Positions 53,583-62,492 of a stretch of DNA of 64,000 bases are shown in pieces (position 1 is the stretch's first letter; each line of letters begins with the position of its first letter). Location: NCBI RefSeq assembly GCF_014384765.1, contig NZ_JACRSP010000005.1, positions 1 through 64,000 on the forward strand, in the 5' to 3' direction. A program made the position numbers and the translations under genes. Source of the DNA: Feifania hominis. GTDB taxonomy: Bacteria > Bacillota > Clostridia > Oscillospirales > Feifaniaceae. The notes beneath the pieces are model-generated. The model searched no databases. It saw only the letters and a list, made by a program, of their open reading frames with translations, and was not told the origin of the DNA.

Positions 53583-54080
53583 TTACATCGATGCGCCAAG
53601 ATAGATGGCGCGAAGCAGAGCTCGACCGGTTTCGGTGCGAAAGACTGCATCGAGTGTGTGGCGGATGTTCCCCTCGCTGTAGCTGCTCTCTCCGGCGTTG
53701 ACGAGGTAGTCGGCCTCGAGCAGAATCTGGTGGTCGGGCCCGTCAACACCTTGAAAGGTGTGGTGATGGCCCACCAGCCAGGCCACCCGCCCGGCAAAGT
53801 CCCCGTCGTACCCGAGCTCCCGCAGCAGGGCCTGTGCCATCGGCGCGCCCTCGCGCTCCTGGTATTTGCCGACTGTGCTGCCATACTTCTCGCGACAGAG
53901 CGGGCAGGCAATGTCGTGTACAACGGCCGCGGCCTCCAGAATTTCCTGCGTACGCCGGTCGAGCTCCTCGCACTCCCCGATGGTTTTGGCATAGGCGTAC
54001 ACCTTTAAAAAGTGCTCGATGTCGTGCCGGTTGCCGCCGGCGTCGGAAATCATGCGCGCGATGAGTGTGGAAATTGCCAT
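53583..54080 (-). CDS. HD-domain phosphohydrolase
   Basis: A 165-residue protein with the metal-binding HD pattern: the first His in NRHDIEHFLKVYAYAK, the HD pair in AAAVVHDIACPL, GHHHTFQGVDG, and a later Asp in ILLEADYLVNAGES. Such small stand-alone HD proteins hydrolyse nucleotide or other phosphates; the substrate is unknown. CGGGAGGCAGAAC precedes the ATG. It is divergent from the topoisomerase operon. Confidence 0.88.
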   Translation of the reverse strand: MAISTLIARMISDAGGNRHDIEHFLKVYAYAKTIGECEELDRRTQEILEAAAVVHDIACPLCREKYGSTVGKYQEREGAPMAQALLRELGYDGDFAGRVAWLVGHHHTFQGVDGPDHQILLEADYLVNAGESSYSEGNIRHTLDAVFRTETGRALLRAIYLGASM

Positions 54081-54239
54081 ATGTTCTGCCTCCCGATGGT
54101 CAATTTGTCTGCTTCATCTTATCACACGGGTGGCTTTTTCTCAATGCCGCCCTCGCGCGCAGCCCTACAGCTTGCATTTTCCCCGCCGTTTGGATACAAT
54201 ATAATGTGGCAAATTGGACCAGCAAACGGAGGATGTAAT

Positions 54240-56231
54240 ATGGCAAAGGCCTCAGCGAAAAACCAATACGGCAACGAGAGCATCTCGTCGCTCAAGGGCG
54301 CCGACCGTGTGCGCCTGCGCCCGGGCGTCATCTTCGGCAGCGACGGGCTCGAGGGCTGCGAGCACTCGTTTTTTGAGATCCTCTCAAACTCCATCGACGA
54401 GGCGCGCGAGGGCTACGGCGACAAGATCGTCATCACCCGCTTTTCCGACCACAGCATCGAGGTCGAGGACTTCGGGCGCGGCGTGCCGGTCGAGTACAAC
54501 CCGAAAGAGGAGCGCTACAACTGGGAGCTCGTCTACTGCGAGCTCTACGCCGGCGGCAAGTACAACAACAACGACGCCGAAAACTACGAGTACTCGCTCG
54601 GCCTCAACGGCCTGGGCGCCTGCGCCACGCAGTACGCGAGCGAATACATGGACGTGACCGTTCACCGCGACGGCAAGGTGCACCGGCTTCACTTTGAGCG
54701 CGGCGAGAACATCGGCGGGCTCAAAAGCGAGCCCGCCGCCCGCCGCCAGACCGGCACCGTCACCCGCTGGAAGCCCGACCTTGAGGTCTTCAACGACATT
54801 GCCATCCCCGCCGAATTCTTCGCCGATGTGCTCAAAAAGCAGGCGGTGGTAAACGCCGGGCTGCGCTTTGTCTTTCGCGACCAGCAGCCCGACGGCAAGT
54901 TTGAGACCACCGAGTACCTCTACGAGAACGGCATCGTCGACTACGTCGCCGAGCTCGCCGCGGGTCGGGCGTTCACCGACATTCAGAGCTGCGCGTGCGA
55001 GCGCCGCGGGCGCGACCGGGCGGACAAGCCCGAGTACAAGGTCAAGATGCAGATCGCGTTCTGCTTCTGCAACGAGAACGCCCGCGCCGAGTACTACCAC
55101 AACTCGAGCTTCCTCGAGCACGGCGGCTCGCCCGACAAGGCGGTGCGAAGCGCGTTTGTCTCGTCGGTTGACCAGCTCGCAAAGAGCCTCGGCAAATACA
55201 CCAAAAACGAGAGCAAGCTCACCTACCAGGATGTGGCCGACAGTCTGCTGATCGTCATCAACTCCTTTTCGACCCAGACCTCCTATGAGAACCAGACTAA
55301 AAAGGCCATCAACAACAAGTTCATTCAGGAGTGCATGACCGAATTCCTCAAGCACCAGCTCGAGGTCTACTTCATCGAGAACCCGGTCGAGGCGGGCAAG
55401 ATCGCCGACCAGGTGCTCATCAACAAGCGCAGCCGCGAGTCGGCCGAGAAGACCCGCATCAACATCAAAAAGAAGCTCTCGGGCAACATCGACATCTCGA
55501 ACCGCGTGCAGAAGTTCGTCGACTGCCGCACCAAGGACGTCACCCGCCGCGAGCTCTACATCGTCGAGGGCGACTCGGCGCTCGGCTCCTGCAAGATGGG
55601 GCGCGACGCCGAGTTTCAGGCCATCATGCCCGTGCGCGGCAAGATTTTAAACTGCCTCAAGGCCGACTTTGACAAGATCTTCAAAAGCGAGATCATCGTC
55701 GATCTGATCAAGGTGCTCGGCTGCGGGGTCGAGGTCAAGACCAAGAGCAATAAGGACTTTGACTTCTTCGACATCGACGCGCTGCGCTGGGACAAGGTCA
55801 TCATCTGCACCGACGCCGACGTCGACGGCTTTCAGATTCGCACGCTGATTCTGACCATGCTCTACCGGCTCGTGCCGTCGCTCATCGACAAGGGCAAGGC
55901 CTTTATCGCCGAGTCGCCGCTGTTTGAGATGACCATGAAAGGCAAGAGCTACTTCGCCTATGACGAGCGCGAAAAGGCCGACTTTCTCGCCGCCCACCCG
56001 AAGGAGAAAATCCACATCGCGCGCTCAAAGGGGCTCGGCGAGAACGAGCCCGAGATGATGTGGGAGACCACCATGAACCCCGAGACCCGCCGGCTCATCA
56101 AGGTCACCCCCGAGGACGCCCTGCGCACGGCCGAGGTCTTTGAGCTGCTGCTCGGGGACAATCTCGCCGGCCGCAAGGACTACATTGCCGAATACGGCGC
56201 TCAGTACATTGAGCTCGCCGACATTTCCTAG
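54240..56231 (+). CDS. Divergent type IIA topoisomerase B subunit (GyrB/ParE-like)
   Basis: An ATPase subunit of 663 residues. The GHKL ATPase domain has EILSNSIDEAREGYG (Mg/ATP Asn), VEDFGRGVPVEYN and YSLGLNGLGACATQYAS. The transducer follows, then a TOPRIM domain with EGDSALGSCKMGRD and TDADVDGFQIRTL, both metal motifs present. Many normally invariant GyrB residues differ (SLGLNGLGA in place of the usual GLHGVGxSV), so this is not the housekeeping gyrase but a paralog found in some Clostridia. GGAGGATGTAAT precedes ATG 54240. The A subunit follows 15 bases later. Confidence 0.88.
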   Translation: MAKASAKNQYGNESISSLKGADRVRLRPGVIFGSDGLEGCEHSFFEILSNSIDEAREGYGDKIVITRFSDHSIEVEDFGRGVPVEYNPKEERYNWELVYCELYAGGKYNNNDAENYEYSLGLNGLGACATQYASEYMDVTVHRDGKVHRLHFERGENIGGLKSEPAARRQTGTVTRWKPDLEVFNDIAIPAEFFADVLKKQAVVNAGLRFVFRDQQPDGKFETTEYLYENGIVDYVAELAAGRAFTDIQSCACERRGRDRADKPEYKVKMQIAFCFCNENARAEYYHNSSFLEHGGSPDKAVRSAFVSSVDQLAKSLGKYTKNESKLTYQDVADSLLIVINSFSTQTSYENQTKKAINNKFIQECMTEFLKHQLEVYFIENPVEAGKIADQVLINKRSRESAEKTRINIKKKLSGNIDISNRVQKFVDCRTKDVTRRELYIVEGDSALGSCKMGRDAEFQAIMPVRGKILNCLKADFDKIFKSEIIVDLIKVLGCGVEVKTKSNKDFDFFDIDALRWDKVIICTDADVDGFQIRTLILTMLYRLVPSLIDKGKAFIAESPLFEMTMKGKSYFAYDEREKADFLAAHPKEKIHIARSKGLGENEPEMMWETTMNPETRRLIKVTPEDALRTAEVFELLLGDNLAGRKDYIAEYGAQYIELADIS

Positions 56232-56246
56232 AGAGGGGGAACCGCC

Positions 56247-58442
56247 GTGAGACAGAATCTGATCGAAAAGCCCATCACCAAGACGCTCGAGGAGAACTAC
56301 ATGCCCTACGCCATGAGCGTTATCATCTCGCGCGCCATCCCCGAGATCGACGGCTTCAAGCCCTCGCACCGAAAGCTCCTGTACACCATGTACAAGATGG
56401 GGCTCATCACCGGCAACAAGACAAAGTCGGCAAACGTCGTCGGCCAGACCATGAAATTAAACCCCCACGGCGACGCCGCCATCTATGAGACGATGGTGCG
56501 CTTAACGCGCGGCTACGAGGCGCTGCTTCTGCCCTATGTCGACTCAAAGGGCAACTTCGGGCGGGTCTACTCGCGTGACATGGCCTATGCCGCGTCGCGC
56601 TACACCGAGGTCAAGCTCGAGCCGGTCTGTGCCGAGCTCTTTCGCAGCATCGACAAGGACACCGTCGACATGCTCGACAACTACGACAACACCCAAAAGG
56701 AGCCGGCGCTGCTGCCGGTGACTTTCCCGAATATCCTCGTCGCGGCCAATCAGGGCATCGCCGTCGGCATGGCGAGCAACATCTGCTCGTTCAACCTCGG
56801 CGAGGTCTGCGACACCGCCATCGAGTACATCCGCGATCAGAACCACCCCATCGAGACCACCCTCAAGGCGCCGGACTTCCGCACCGGCGGCAGCATTCTC
56901 TACAACGCCGCCGAGATGCGCAAAATCTACGAGACCGGCCGCGGGTCGTTCAAGATCCGCGCGAAGTACGGCTACGACAAGAAGAACAACTGCATCGAGA
57001 TCACCGAGATCCCCTACACCACCACGGTCGAGGCCATCATCGACAAGATCGTGGAGCTTGTCAAGTCCGGCCGAGTGCGCGAGATCTCCGATCTGCGCGA
57101 CGAGACCGACCTGTCGGGGCTGAAGCTGACGCTCGATCTCAAGCGCGGCACCGACCCCGACAAGCTCATGGCAAAGCTCTACAAGTCGACCCCGCTCGAG
57201 GATTCGTTCGGCTGCAACTTCAACGTGCTCATCGGCCAGACGCCGAAAGTGCTCGGCGTGCGCGAGATCCTCGAGGAGTGGACGGCCTTTCGCGTCGAGT
57301 GCATCCGCCGCGAGCTCACCTACGACATCGGCCGCAAAAAGGAGAAGCTCCACCTGCTCTACGGCCTGAAGAAAATCCTGCTCGACATCGACAAGGCGGT
57401 CGCCATCGTGCGCAACACCGAGGACGAGGCCGAGGTCGTGCCGAACCTGATGATCGGCTTCGGCGTCGACGAGGTGCAGGGCGAGTACATCGCCGAGATC
57501 AAGCTGCGAAACCTCAACAAGGAGCATGTCTTAAAGCGCATCGCCGAGGTCTCGTCGCTCGAGGACGAGATCGACGATCTCGAGCAGACCCTCTCGAGCG
57601 GCCGGCGCATCAAAAACATCATCATCAGGGACCTCACCGAGATCAAAAAGAAGTATGCGTCGCCCCGGCGCAGCGACATCCTCTACGCCGACGAAGTTGT
57701 CGAGTACAAGGAGGAGGAGCAGATCGCCGACTACCCCGTGAGCGTCTTTGTCACAAACGAGGGCTACTTCAAGAAGATCACACCCGCGAGCCTGCGCATG
57801 AGCAGCGAGCACAAGCTCAAGGAGGGCGACTTCATCCTGCGCACCGCAGAGCTGACAAACCGCTGCGAGATGCTGGTCTTTACAAACCTCGGCCAGGTCT
57901 ATAAGACCCGCCTGTCCGACTTTGAGGACACCAAGGCGAGCGTGCTCGGCGACTATCTGCCCTCGAAGCTCGCCATGGACGAGGGCGAGCGCGTGGTCTT
58001 CACCGCATTCACCACCGACTACAGCGGCCACATGCTCTTCTTCTTCCGAAACGGAAAGGCCGCCAAGATCGAGCTTGCGAGCTACCAGACCAAGACCAAC
58101 CGCAAAAAACTCACCGGCGCCTACTCCACGAAGAGCGAGCTCGCCGCCGTCTTTCAGCTCGCCGGCGAGAGCGAGTTTGTGCTCACCTCGTCAAACGGCA
58201 AGGTGCTCATCGTGAACTCCGGCGCCATCGCGCCGAAGACCACCCGCGAGACCATCGGCGTCGCGGTGATGACCCTGCGCCAGAAGTGCTGGCTCTACCG
58301 CGCCGAGCCGATGGACGAGGCGCTCTTTGTCAAGTCGGACCGCTACCGCACGAAGAATCTCCCCGCCGCGGGCAGCTTTTTAAACGACGCCGACAAGGCG
58401 CTGCGCCAGCAGCACGACCAGATGGGACTGCTGCAGGAGTGA
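56247..58442 (+). CDS. Divergent type IIA topoisomerase A subunit (GyrA/ParC-like)
   Basis: A DNA-cleaving subunit of 731 residues. The N-terminus NYMPYAMSVIISRAIPEIDG (normally AIPDVRDGLKPVHRR) continues as FKPSHRKLLYTMYKMGL. The catalytic Tyr is in AASRYTEVKLEP. A coiled-coil tower lies at about 360-470. The C-terminal beta-propeller (about 500-715) has gyrase-like repeats but no clear GyrA box (QRRGGKG). This suggests a topoisomerase-IV-like activity, relaxation or decatenation, without wrapping-driven supercoiling. The start is GTG 56247 after GAGGGGGA. Confidence 0.88.
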   Translation: MRQNLIEKPITKTLEENYMPYAMSVIISRAIPEIDGFKPSHRKLLYTMYKMGLITGNKTKSANVVGQTMKLNPHGDAAIYETMVRLTRGYEALLLPYVDSKGNFGRVYSRDMAYAASRYTEVKLEPVCAELFRSIDKDTVDMLDNYDNTQKEPALLPVTFPNILVAANQGIAVGMASNICSFNLGEVCDTAIEYIRDQNHPIETTLKAPDFRTGGSILYNAAEMRKIYETGRGSFKIRAKYGYDKKNNCIEITEIPYTTTVEAIIDKIVELVKSGRVREISDLRDETDLSGLKLTLDLKRGTDPDKLMAKLYKSTPLEDSFGCNFNVLIGQTPKVLGVREILEEWTAFRVECIRRELTYDIGRKKEKLHLLYGLKKILLDIDKAVAIVRNTEDEAEVVPNLMIGFGVDEVQGEYIAEIKLRNLNKEHVLKRIAEVSSLEDEIDDLEQTLSSGRRIKNIIIRDLTEIKKKYASPRRSDILYADEVVEYKEEEQIADYPVSVFVTNEGYFKKITPASLRMSSEHKLKEGDFILRTAELTNRCEMLVFTNLGQVYKTRLSDFEDTKASVLGDYLPSKLAMDEGERVVFTAFTTDYSGHMLFFFRNGKAAKIELASYQTKTNRKKLTGAYSTKSELAAVFQLAGESEFVLTSSNGKVLIVNSGAIAPKTTRETIGVAVMTLRQKCWLYRAEPMDEALFVKSDRYRTKNLPAAGSFLNDADKALRQQHDQMGLLQE

Positions 58443-58515
58443 TCAGCCGGAACACTGCGAGAACCAGGCGGGTGAATCACCGGGGTATGACAGAGCAGCG
58501 TTATGAAAGAGAGAA

Positions 58516-58548
58516 AGAGGCGGCGCACACTGTGCGCCGCCTCTCTTT
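58516..58548 (+). terminator. Terminator after the topoisomerase operon
   Basis: AGAGGCGGCGCACA (58516-58529) pairs with TGTGCGCCGCCTCT (58531-58544), then CTTTT. Confidence 0.88.
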
Positions 58549-58597
58549 TGTCCTGCAGGGCTTTCAAACCGGTGTAGCCAGGTCCCCTACTCTGCAG

Positions 58598-59095
58598 TCA
58601 GCCGTTTTGCACGGCTATGCGGATACGGCTGTAATCATAGCCGGCCGCCGTGAGAATGCGCCCGGTCAGAATCTTCAGCAAGGTCTGTGTATCATAGTGT
58701 GACTCAGCATAAAGTGCCCGGTCGATTTTGATCGGGCTGCGCATCTGGCCCTTTTCGCTGCCCAGCAGAACGCGGTTTCTCCCGAGGAGCTTTCCGCGCA
58801 GATCCATCAGAGCCTGGTGTGTCTGTGGATTCTGATTGCAGTGTTTGAGAATTGCTTCAAACACCTTTTTCCACGTTGGAAGATCCTCCCGCGTTCCATC
58901 TTCAAAGATCACACCGGTGGGACGCTTTCCCTTGAAGATTTCCTCTGCGGTGTTCAGCGAGTAAATGGTCTCATAGGCGGATGCCGCAGTGGACTGACCG
59001 TCCGGCCGCTCAAGTGTCTGCAGAAGACTGCCGATTTTGTTATCAGCCTGTTGAAGCAAATCCCGAAGCAGCAAAAGTTCTTCCCGAAGTTGCAT
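58598..59095 (-). CDS. Conserved hypothetical protein
   Basis: A 165-residue soluble protein. The first 45 residues are coiled coil (MQLREELLLLRDLLQQADNK), then TAEEIFKGKRPTGVIFEDGT, LPTWKKVFEAILKHCNQNPQ, LGRNRVLLGSEKGQMRSPIK and a C-terminal LLKILTGRILTAAGYDYSRI. The blocks look like a real conserved family, but I do not recognise it. ATG 59095 follows AAGGAT. The gene is more AT-rich than those on either side, which suggests acquisition. Confidence 0.7.
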   Translation of the reverse strand: MQLREELLLLRDLLQQADNKIGSLLQTLERPDGQSTAASAYETIYSLNTAEEIFKGKRPTGVIFEDGTREDLPTWKKVFEAILKHCNQNPQTHQALMDLRGKLLGRNRVLLGSEKGQMRSPIKIDRALYAESHYDTQTLLKILTGRILTAAGYDYSRIRIAVQNG

Positions 59096-59256
59096 GGCGT
59101 GGTATCCTTCTTTCTCATATTTTAGCACGTGCTATAGTAAAGTGTACCGCATCTTCTCTTATTCGTCAAGAAAATGAATGTTTGAGTCGATAAATTTAAA
59201 ATAACATCTTCTCAAAACGGAAAAGAAATGGTAAGATCAGGAAAAGGGGGGATTTC

Positions 59257-59871
59257 ATGTTTTGTACTTTCTGTGGCCACGAGGTGGAAGACGGTTCGGA
59301 GTTCTGCTACTTCTGCGGCGAAGAGCTCGCGCCGGTTTCGAGCAGCGAGCCGGTCCCGTATGCGTGGGAGCAGTCCCCGCGGGAGGAGCCGACCACCCCG
59401 CAGTGGAATCCGCTGCGCGTGGCGCTGCCGAAGCGGGAGACGCCCGGCATGAAGTGGTACTGGTTTTACACCGCCGTGCGGCTGCCGCTGAGCATGCTCA
59501 GCCTCCTGGTGGGCCTTATCGCGCTGCTGGATGAGTACAATGTCTACCGCCTTGCGCTGCCGCAGCTCTGGAAGTGGTATCTGGTGCTGTACGCGGTGCA
59601 GTTTGCGGCGTTTGCCGTGCTGCTGGTGAATATGGTGCGCCGCGCGCCGGGCGTTGTGCGGACGTTTTGCATCTGTTCGATCGGCGTGGCTGTGGTAGGC
59701 AGTCTGCTCAACGCTGCGGTGGTGTGGGCCATGCTCGGCTTCTGGCCGCTTCAGGGCCGGGAACTGCTCGAGTGGCTGATCTCACTGCTGATTGAACTGA
59801 CCACGCTCTACTATCTGAAAAAGCGCGCCGGCTTCTTTGCGGCGCGCGAAGAGCAAGAGGAGGAATTGTGA
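59257..59871 (+). CDS. Zinc-ribbon membrane protein
   Basis: A 204-residue protein. The N-terminal zinc ribbon CTFCGHEVEDGSEFCYFCGE (residues 3-22) is followed by a Pro-rich linker and four hydrophobic helices (about 70-190), ending in a charged EEQEEEL tail. This reverses the order of the zinc-ribbon envelope proteins at 39-43 kb (ribbon last). AAAAGGGGGG precedes the ATG. It heads a four-gene cluster and overlaps the next gene by one base. The function is unknown. Confidence 0.75.
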   Translation: MFCTFCGHEVEDGSEFCYFCGEELAPVSSSEPVPYAWEQSPREEPTTPQWNPLRVALPKRETPGMKWYWFYTAVRLPLSMLSLLVGLIALLDEYNVYRLALPQLWKWYLVLYAVQFAAFAVLLVNMVRRAPGVVRTFCICSIGVAVVGSLLNAAVVWAMLGFWPLQGRELLEWLISLLIELTTLYYLKKRAGFFAAREEQEEEL

Positions 59872-60635
59872 TGTACTGCCGCAAATGCGGGGCCGAGTTG
59901 CCCGAGGGCTCGGCGTTCTGCCACCTCTGCGGAACGCAGACCGTGCCTGTTCCCGCTGCGCAGGGAGACACCGCGAAATCCGGGTCGGGCATTGTCGTAA
60001 ACCAGAACTTCGATGTGAACGCCGCCGGGGCGGCGCAGCGCGAGCAGGAGAGGGACATCGAGATCGCCCGGCAGCAGGCCGGGGAGCTGAAAACCCGCGT
60101 GAAGCAGTGGGCCGGGGCGGAGGTGCCGCCGCAGGAGAGCGGCCCCGAATTCTCCGGCGAGTCTGCCGCGCCGCCGCGCCGCGAGAGCGAAAGACCGTCG
60201 GGCGGCATTGTGATAAACCAGAACTTTGACAGAAACGCCGCGCAGAGCGCGCAGGATAATCCCGGAGAGAGCGCGCAGGATCAGGAGCCGGAACTCGGCT
60301 TTGTCTGGTATCGTATCTTTCAGGTTCTTCTGGCGCTGTGGGCGCTCAACAATTTTACCGCTACGGGCACGGCTCTCGCCCTCTCAGCGAGAGGGGCCGG
60401 AGCATACGCGTTCACCTCGATTGCCATTGCGATTTTCTCGACCGTGCTCTTCGTTCAGCTTTTGAAGTACAAGCTCGCCGCAATCAGGACGCTCACCGTA
60501 TTCTGCGTTGTGACCCCGGTGCTTGGTTTCTTCGCCGCCGCTCAGGCGGAGCGTTTTTTCGCATCGCTGGGCCCGCTGCTCGTCATGGTTCCGACGATTT
60601 TCTATCTGAAAAATCGCGAGGATTATCTGGATTGA
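59871..60635 (+). CDS. Zinc-ribbon membrane protein, duplicate A
   Basis: A 254-residue protein. Zinc ribbon CRKCGAELPEGSAFCHLCGT, then a GIVVNQNFDVNAAG element, a short amphipathic region (EQERDIEIARQQAGELKTRV), a second GIVINQNFDRNAAQ copy, and three to four membrane helices (about 143-240) ending YLKNREDYLD. GGAGG is seven bases before ATG 59871, which overlaps the previous stop. Its first half is almost identical to the next gene, so the two arose by recent tandem duplication. Confidence 0.75.
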   Translation: MYCRKCGAELPEGSAFCHLCGTQTVPVPAAQGDTAKSGSGIVVNQNFDVNAAGAAQREQERDIEIARQQAGELKTRVKQWAGAEVPPQESGPEFSGESAAPPRRESERPSGGIVINQNFDRNAAQSAQDNPGESAQDQEPELGFVWYRIFQVLLALWALNNFTATGTALALSARGAGAYAFTSIAIAIFSTVLFVQLLKYKLAAIRTLTVFCVVTPVLGFFAAAQAERFFASLGPLLVMVPTIFYLKNREDYLD

Positions 60636-60719
60636 TGAGCTGGGCAGGATGACGCAGGAGAGAGTGTTCCTGCCGGAGCAGCTCGCCGGTATTTCACCGG
60701 CAGAGAGAAGAGGGGGGTT

Positions 60720-61475
60720 ATGATGTACTGTCGCAAATGCGGAGCCGAGCTGCCCGGGGACTCTGTGTTCTGCCATCTCTGCGGAGCGCAGACCGTACCC
60801 GTTCCCGCTGCGCAGGGGGACACCGCGAAAAAGCCCGGTTCGGGTATTGTCGTAAACCAGAACTTCGATGTGAACGCCGCCGGGACGGCGCAGCAGGAGC
60901 AGGAGAGGGACATCGAGATCGCCCGGCAGCAGGCCGGGGAGCTGAAAACCCGTCTGAAGCAGTGGGCCGGGGCGGAGGCGCCGCCGCAGGAGAGCGAACC
61001 CGAGTCCTCCGGCGAGTCTGCCGCGCCGCCGCGCTGCGAGAGCGAAAGGCCGTCGGGCGGCATTGTTGTCAACGAATGCTTTGACGTGACCGCCGCCCAG
61101 AGCGCGCAGGAGAGCCTTGAGGAGGGAACGCAGGATAAATCGCCAGGTTTCATCTGGTATCATGTCTTTCAGGTTCTTCTGGTGCTGTGGATTTTAGAAA
61201 GCCTGACAGGTCTGATGATGGTCTCACAGTATTCGTACTTGTCCGGCACGGACAATTATCTGTTTTTATCTGTTGTCGATCTGGTTTTTCAAATTACGAT
61301 CTTCGTTCAGCTTTTGAAGTATCGGGAGGCTGTAATCAAGACGCTGATCATCTACAGTGCGCTGATATTCCTGTTCGGACTTTTTGGGCAGGGCCTTATC
61401 GGAGCTCTGATTCCGATGATCTATCTGATACCGACGATCATCTACCTAAAAAAGAGAGAGGACTATCTGGATTGA
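60720..61475 (+). CDS. Zinc-ribbon membrane protein, duplicate B
   Basis: A 251-residue paralog of the preceding gene. The zinc ribbon CRKCGAELPGDSVFCHLCGA, the GIVVNQNFDVNAAG element and the helical region match nearly residue for residue, and the second copy of the element has become GIVVNECFDVTAAQ. The membrane part diverges strongly and is more AT-rich, but ends in the same YLKKREDYLD. ATG 60720 follows GAGGGGGG. The sharp change from conserved to divergent near residue 140 suggests gene conversion or domain swapping. Confidence 0.75.
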   Translation: MMYCRKCGAELPGDSVFCHLCGAQTVPVPAAQGDTAKKPGSGIVVNQNFDVNAAGTAQQEQERDIEIARQQAGELKTRLKQWAGAEAPPQESEPESSGESAAPPRCESERPSGGIVVNECFDVTAAQSAQESLEEGTQDKSPGFIWYHVFQVLLVLWILESLTGLMMVSQYSYLSGTDNYLFLSVVDLVFQITIFVQLLKYREAVIKTLIIYSALIFLFGLFGQGLIGALIPMIYLIPTIIYLKKREDYLD

Positions 61476-61562
61476 TGTAAGCCGCCATCTCTGCGGAGCG
61501 CAGACCGTACCCATGCCCGCCGCGCGGGTGGCCGCAGAAAGATCGGAAAGGGGATCCGTCCA

Positions 61563-62429
61563 TTGAGGAAAGCTGCCGTTTTTCTGCTTTTGCTGGCGCT
61601 GTGCGGCACGGTGGCCGCAGGCGGCGAAGAGCAGCCGTCCGTGCCGGGCGGCTTCGTCTATGAGAACGCGCCGGCCGGCATTATGATCACACTGCCCGCA
61701 GAGTTTGCCGAGGTGCCGCGGGACACACAGGTGCCGTTTGCGCGGGCGAGCTTTGCCGCGGACGATATCACCTTTACATTCAGCCGCGCCGACGTGTATC
61801 AAAGCGCGCGAGAGAAGAATTTCGACGCCTGGCGCAGCCAGATGGGCAACTACTTTTTTAAGCCCGAGGAAATCGGCGGGCTCTTTGCCCCGCCGGCGCA
61901 GACTCTCGCTTTCAACCGCGTGGCCTGGGGCGACTATGAGTATTTCGCGGCCGACTGGCAGTCTAACGATGGCCGGGTGCGCCGCAGCTATCTAGTCTTT
62001 GTCAACGGCTGGCTCTACGGCTACACCTACGACGGCCCCGCCGGCCAGGCGGACGATTTTTTTCACACGGTCATCGCCGCTGTGGAATACGAGAACCCGC
62101 CGGAAAAGCGCTACATTCAGCCCTACCGCGACCCCTCCCAGCCGCCGCGTCCCGACCCGGTGCCTCAGCCGAGAACCGGCAATGACAGCCCGTCTGCCGT
62201 GGGTGGGGCCGCGGTGATCATCGTGGCGGGCGCCACTTTTCTCGCTGTGGGCATTGGCAAGGTATCCAGAAACCCGCAGCAGAGTCAGCCGGAACGCACA
62301 CAGGAGCGGGTTCGGCCTCTTCCGGCGGGGAAGCCGCTCGAGAAATCTCTCTGCGAGAGCATCTATGAGGACCTGATGCGCGGCGAGATCGTCACCCTGG
62401 AACTGGTGGAGGAGAAAGTCCCCAAGTGA
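61563..62429 (+). CDS. Exported single-pass protein of the zinc-ribbon cluster
   Basis: A 288-residue protein. The start is TTG 61563 after AAAGGGG. It has a signal peptide (RKAAVFLLLLALCGTVAAG), an outer domain (about 28-180; FVYENAPAGIMITLPAEFAE), a Pro-rich stretch, one membrane helix (about 212-232) and a short cytoplasmic tail with no zinc ribbon. Its outer domain resembles in layout, and distantly in its opening, those of the envelope proteins at 39-43 kb, which links the two clusters. Just before it, 61480-61520 repeats the ribbon-coding sequence as a relic (HLCGAQTVPMPAA). Confidence 0.7.
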   Translation: MRKAAVFLLLLALCGTVAAGGEEQPSVPGGFVYENAPAGIMITLPAEFAEVPRDTQVPFARASFAADDITFTFSRADVYQSAREKNFDAWRSQMGNYFFKPEEIGGLFAPPAQTLAFNRVAWGDYEYFAADWQSNDGRVRRSYLVFVNGWLYGYTYDGPAGQADDFFHTVIAAVEYENPPEKRYIQPYRDPSQPPRPDPVPQPRTGNDSPSAVGGAAVIIVAGATFLAVGIGKVSRNPQQSQPERTQERVRPLPAGKPLEKSLCESIYEDLMRGEIVTLELVEEKVPK

Positions 62430-62464
62430 AAAGCGGGCTTGCCCCGCGGCAACCCAGAAGAATA

Positions 62465-62492
62465 AGAGAGCCGCCAGAGGCGGCTCTCTCTA
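62465..62492. terminator. Bidirectional terminator between convergent genes
   Basis: AGAGAGCCGCC (62465-62475), loop AGA, GGCGGCTCTCT (62479-62489). It lies between the exported-protein gene and the end of mfd. The tail CTATTTTG is moderately T-rich. Confidence 0.8.
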
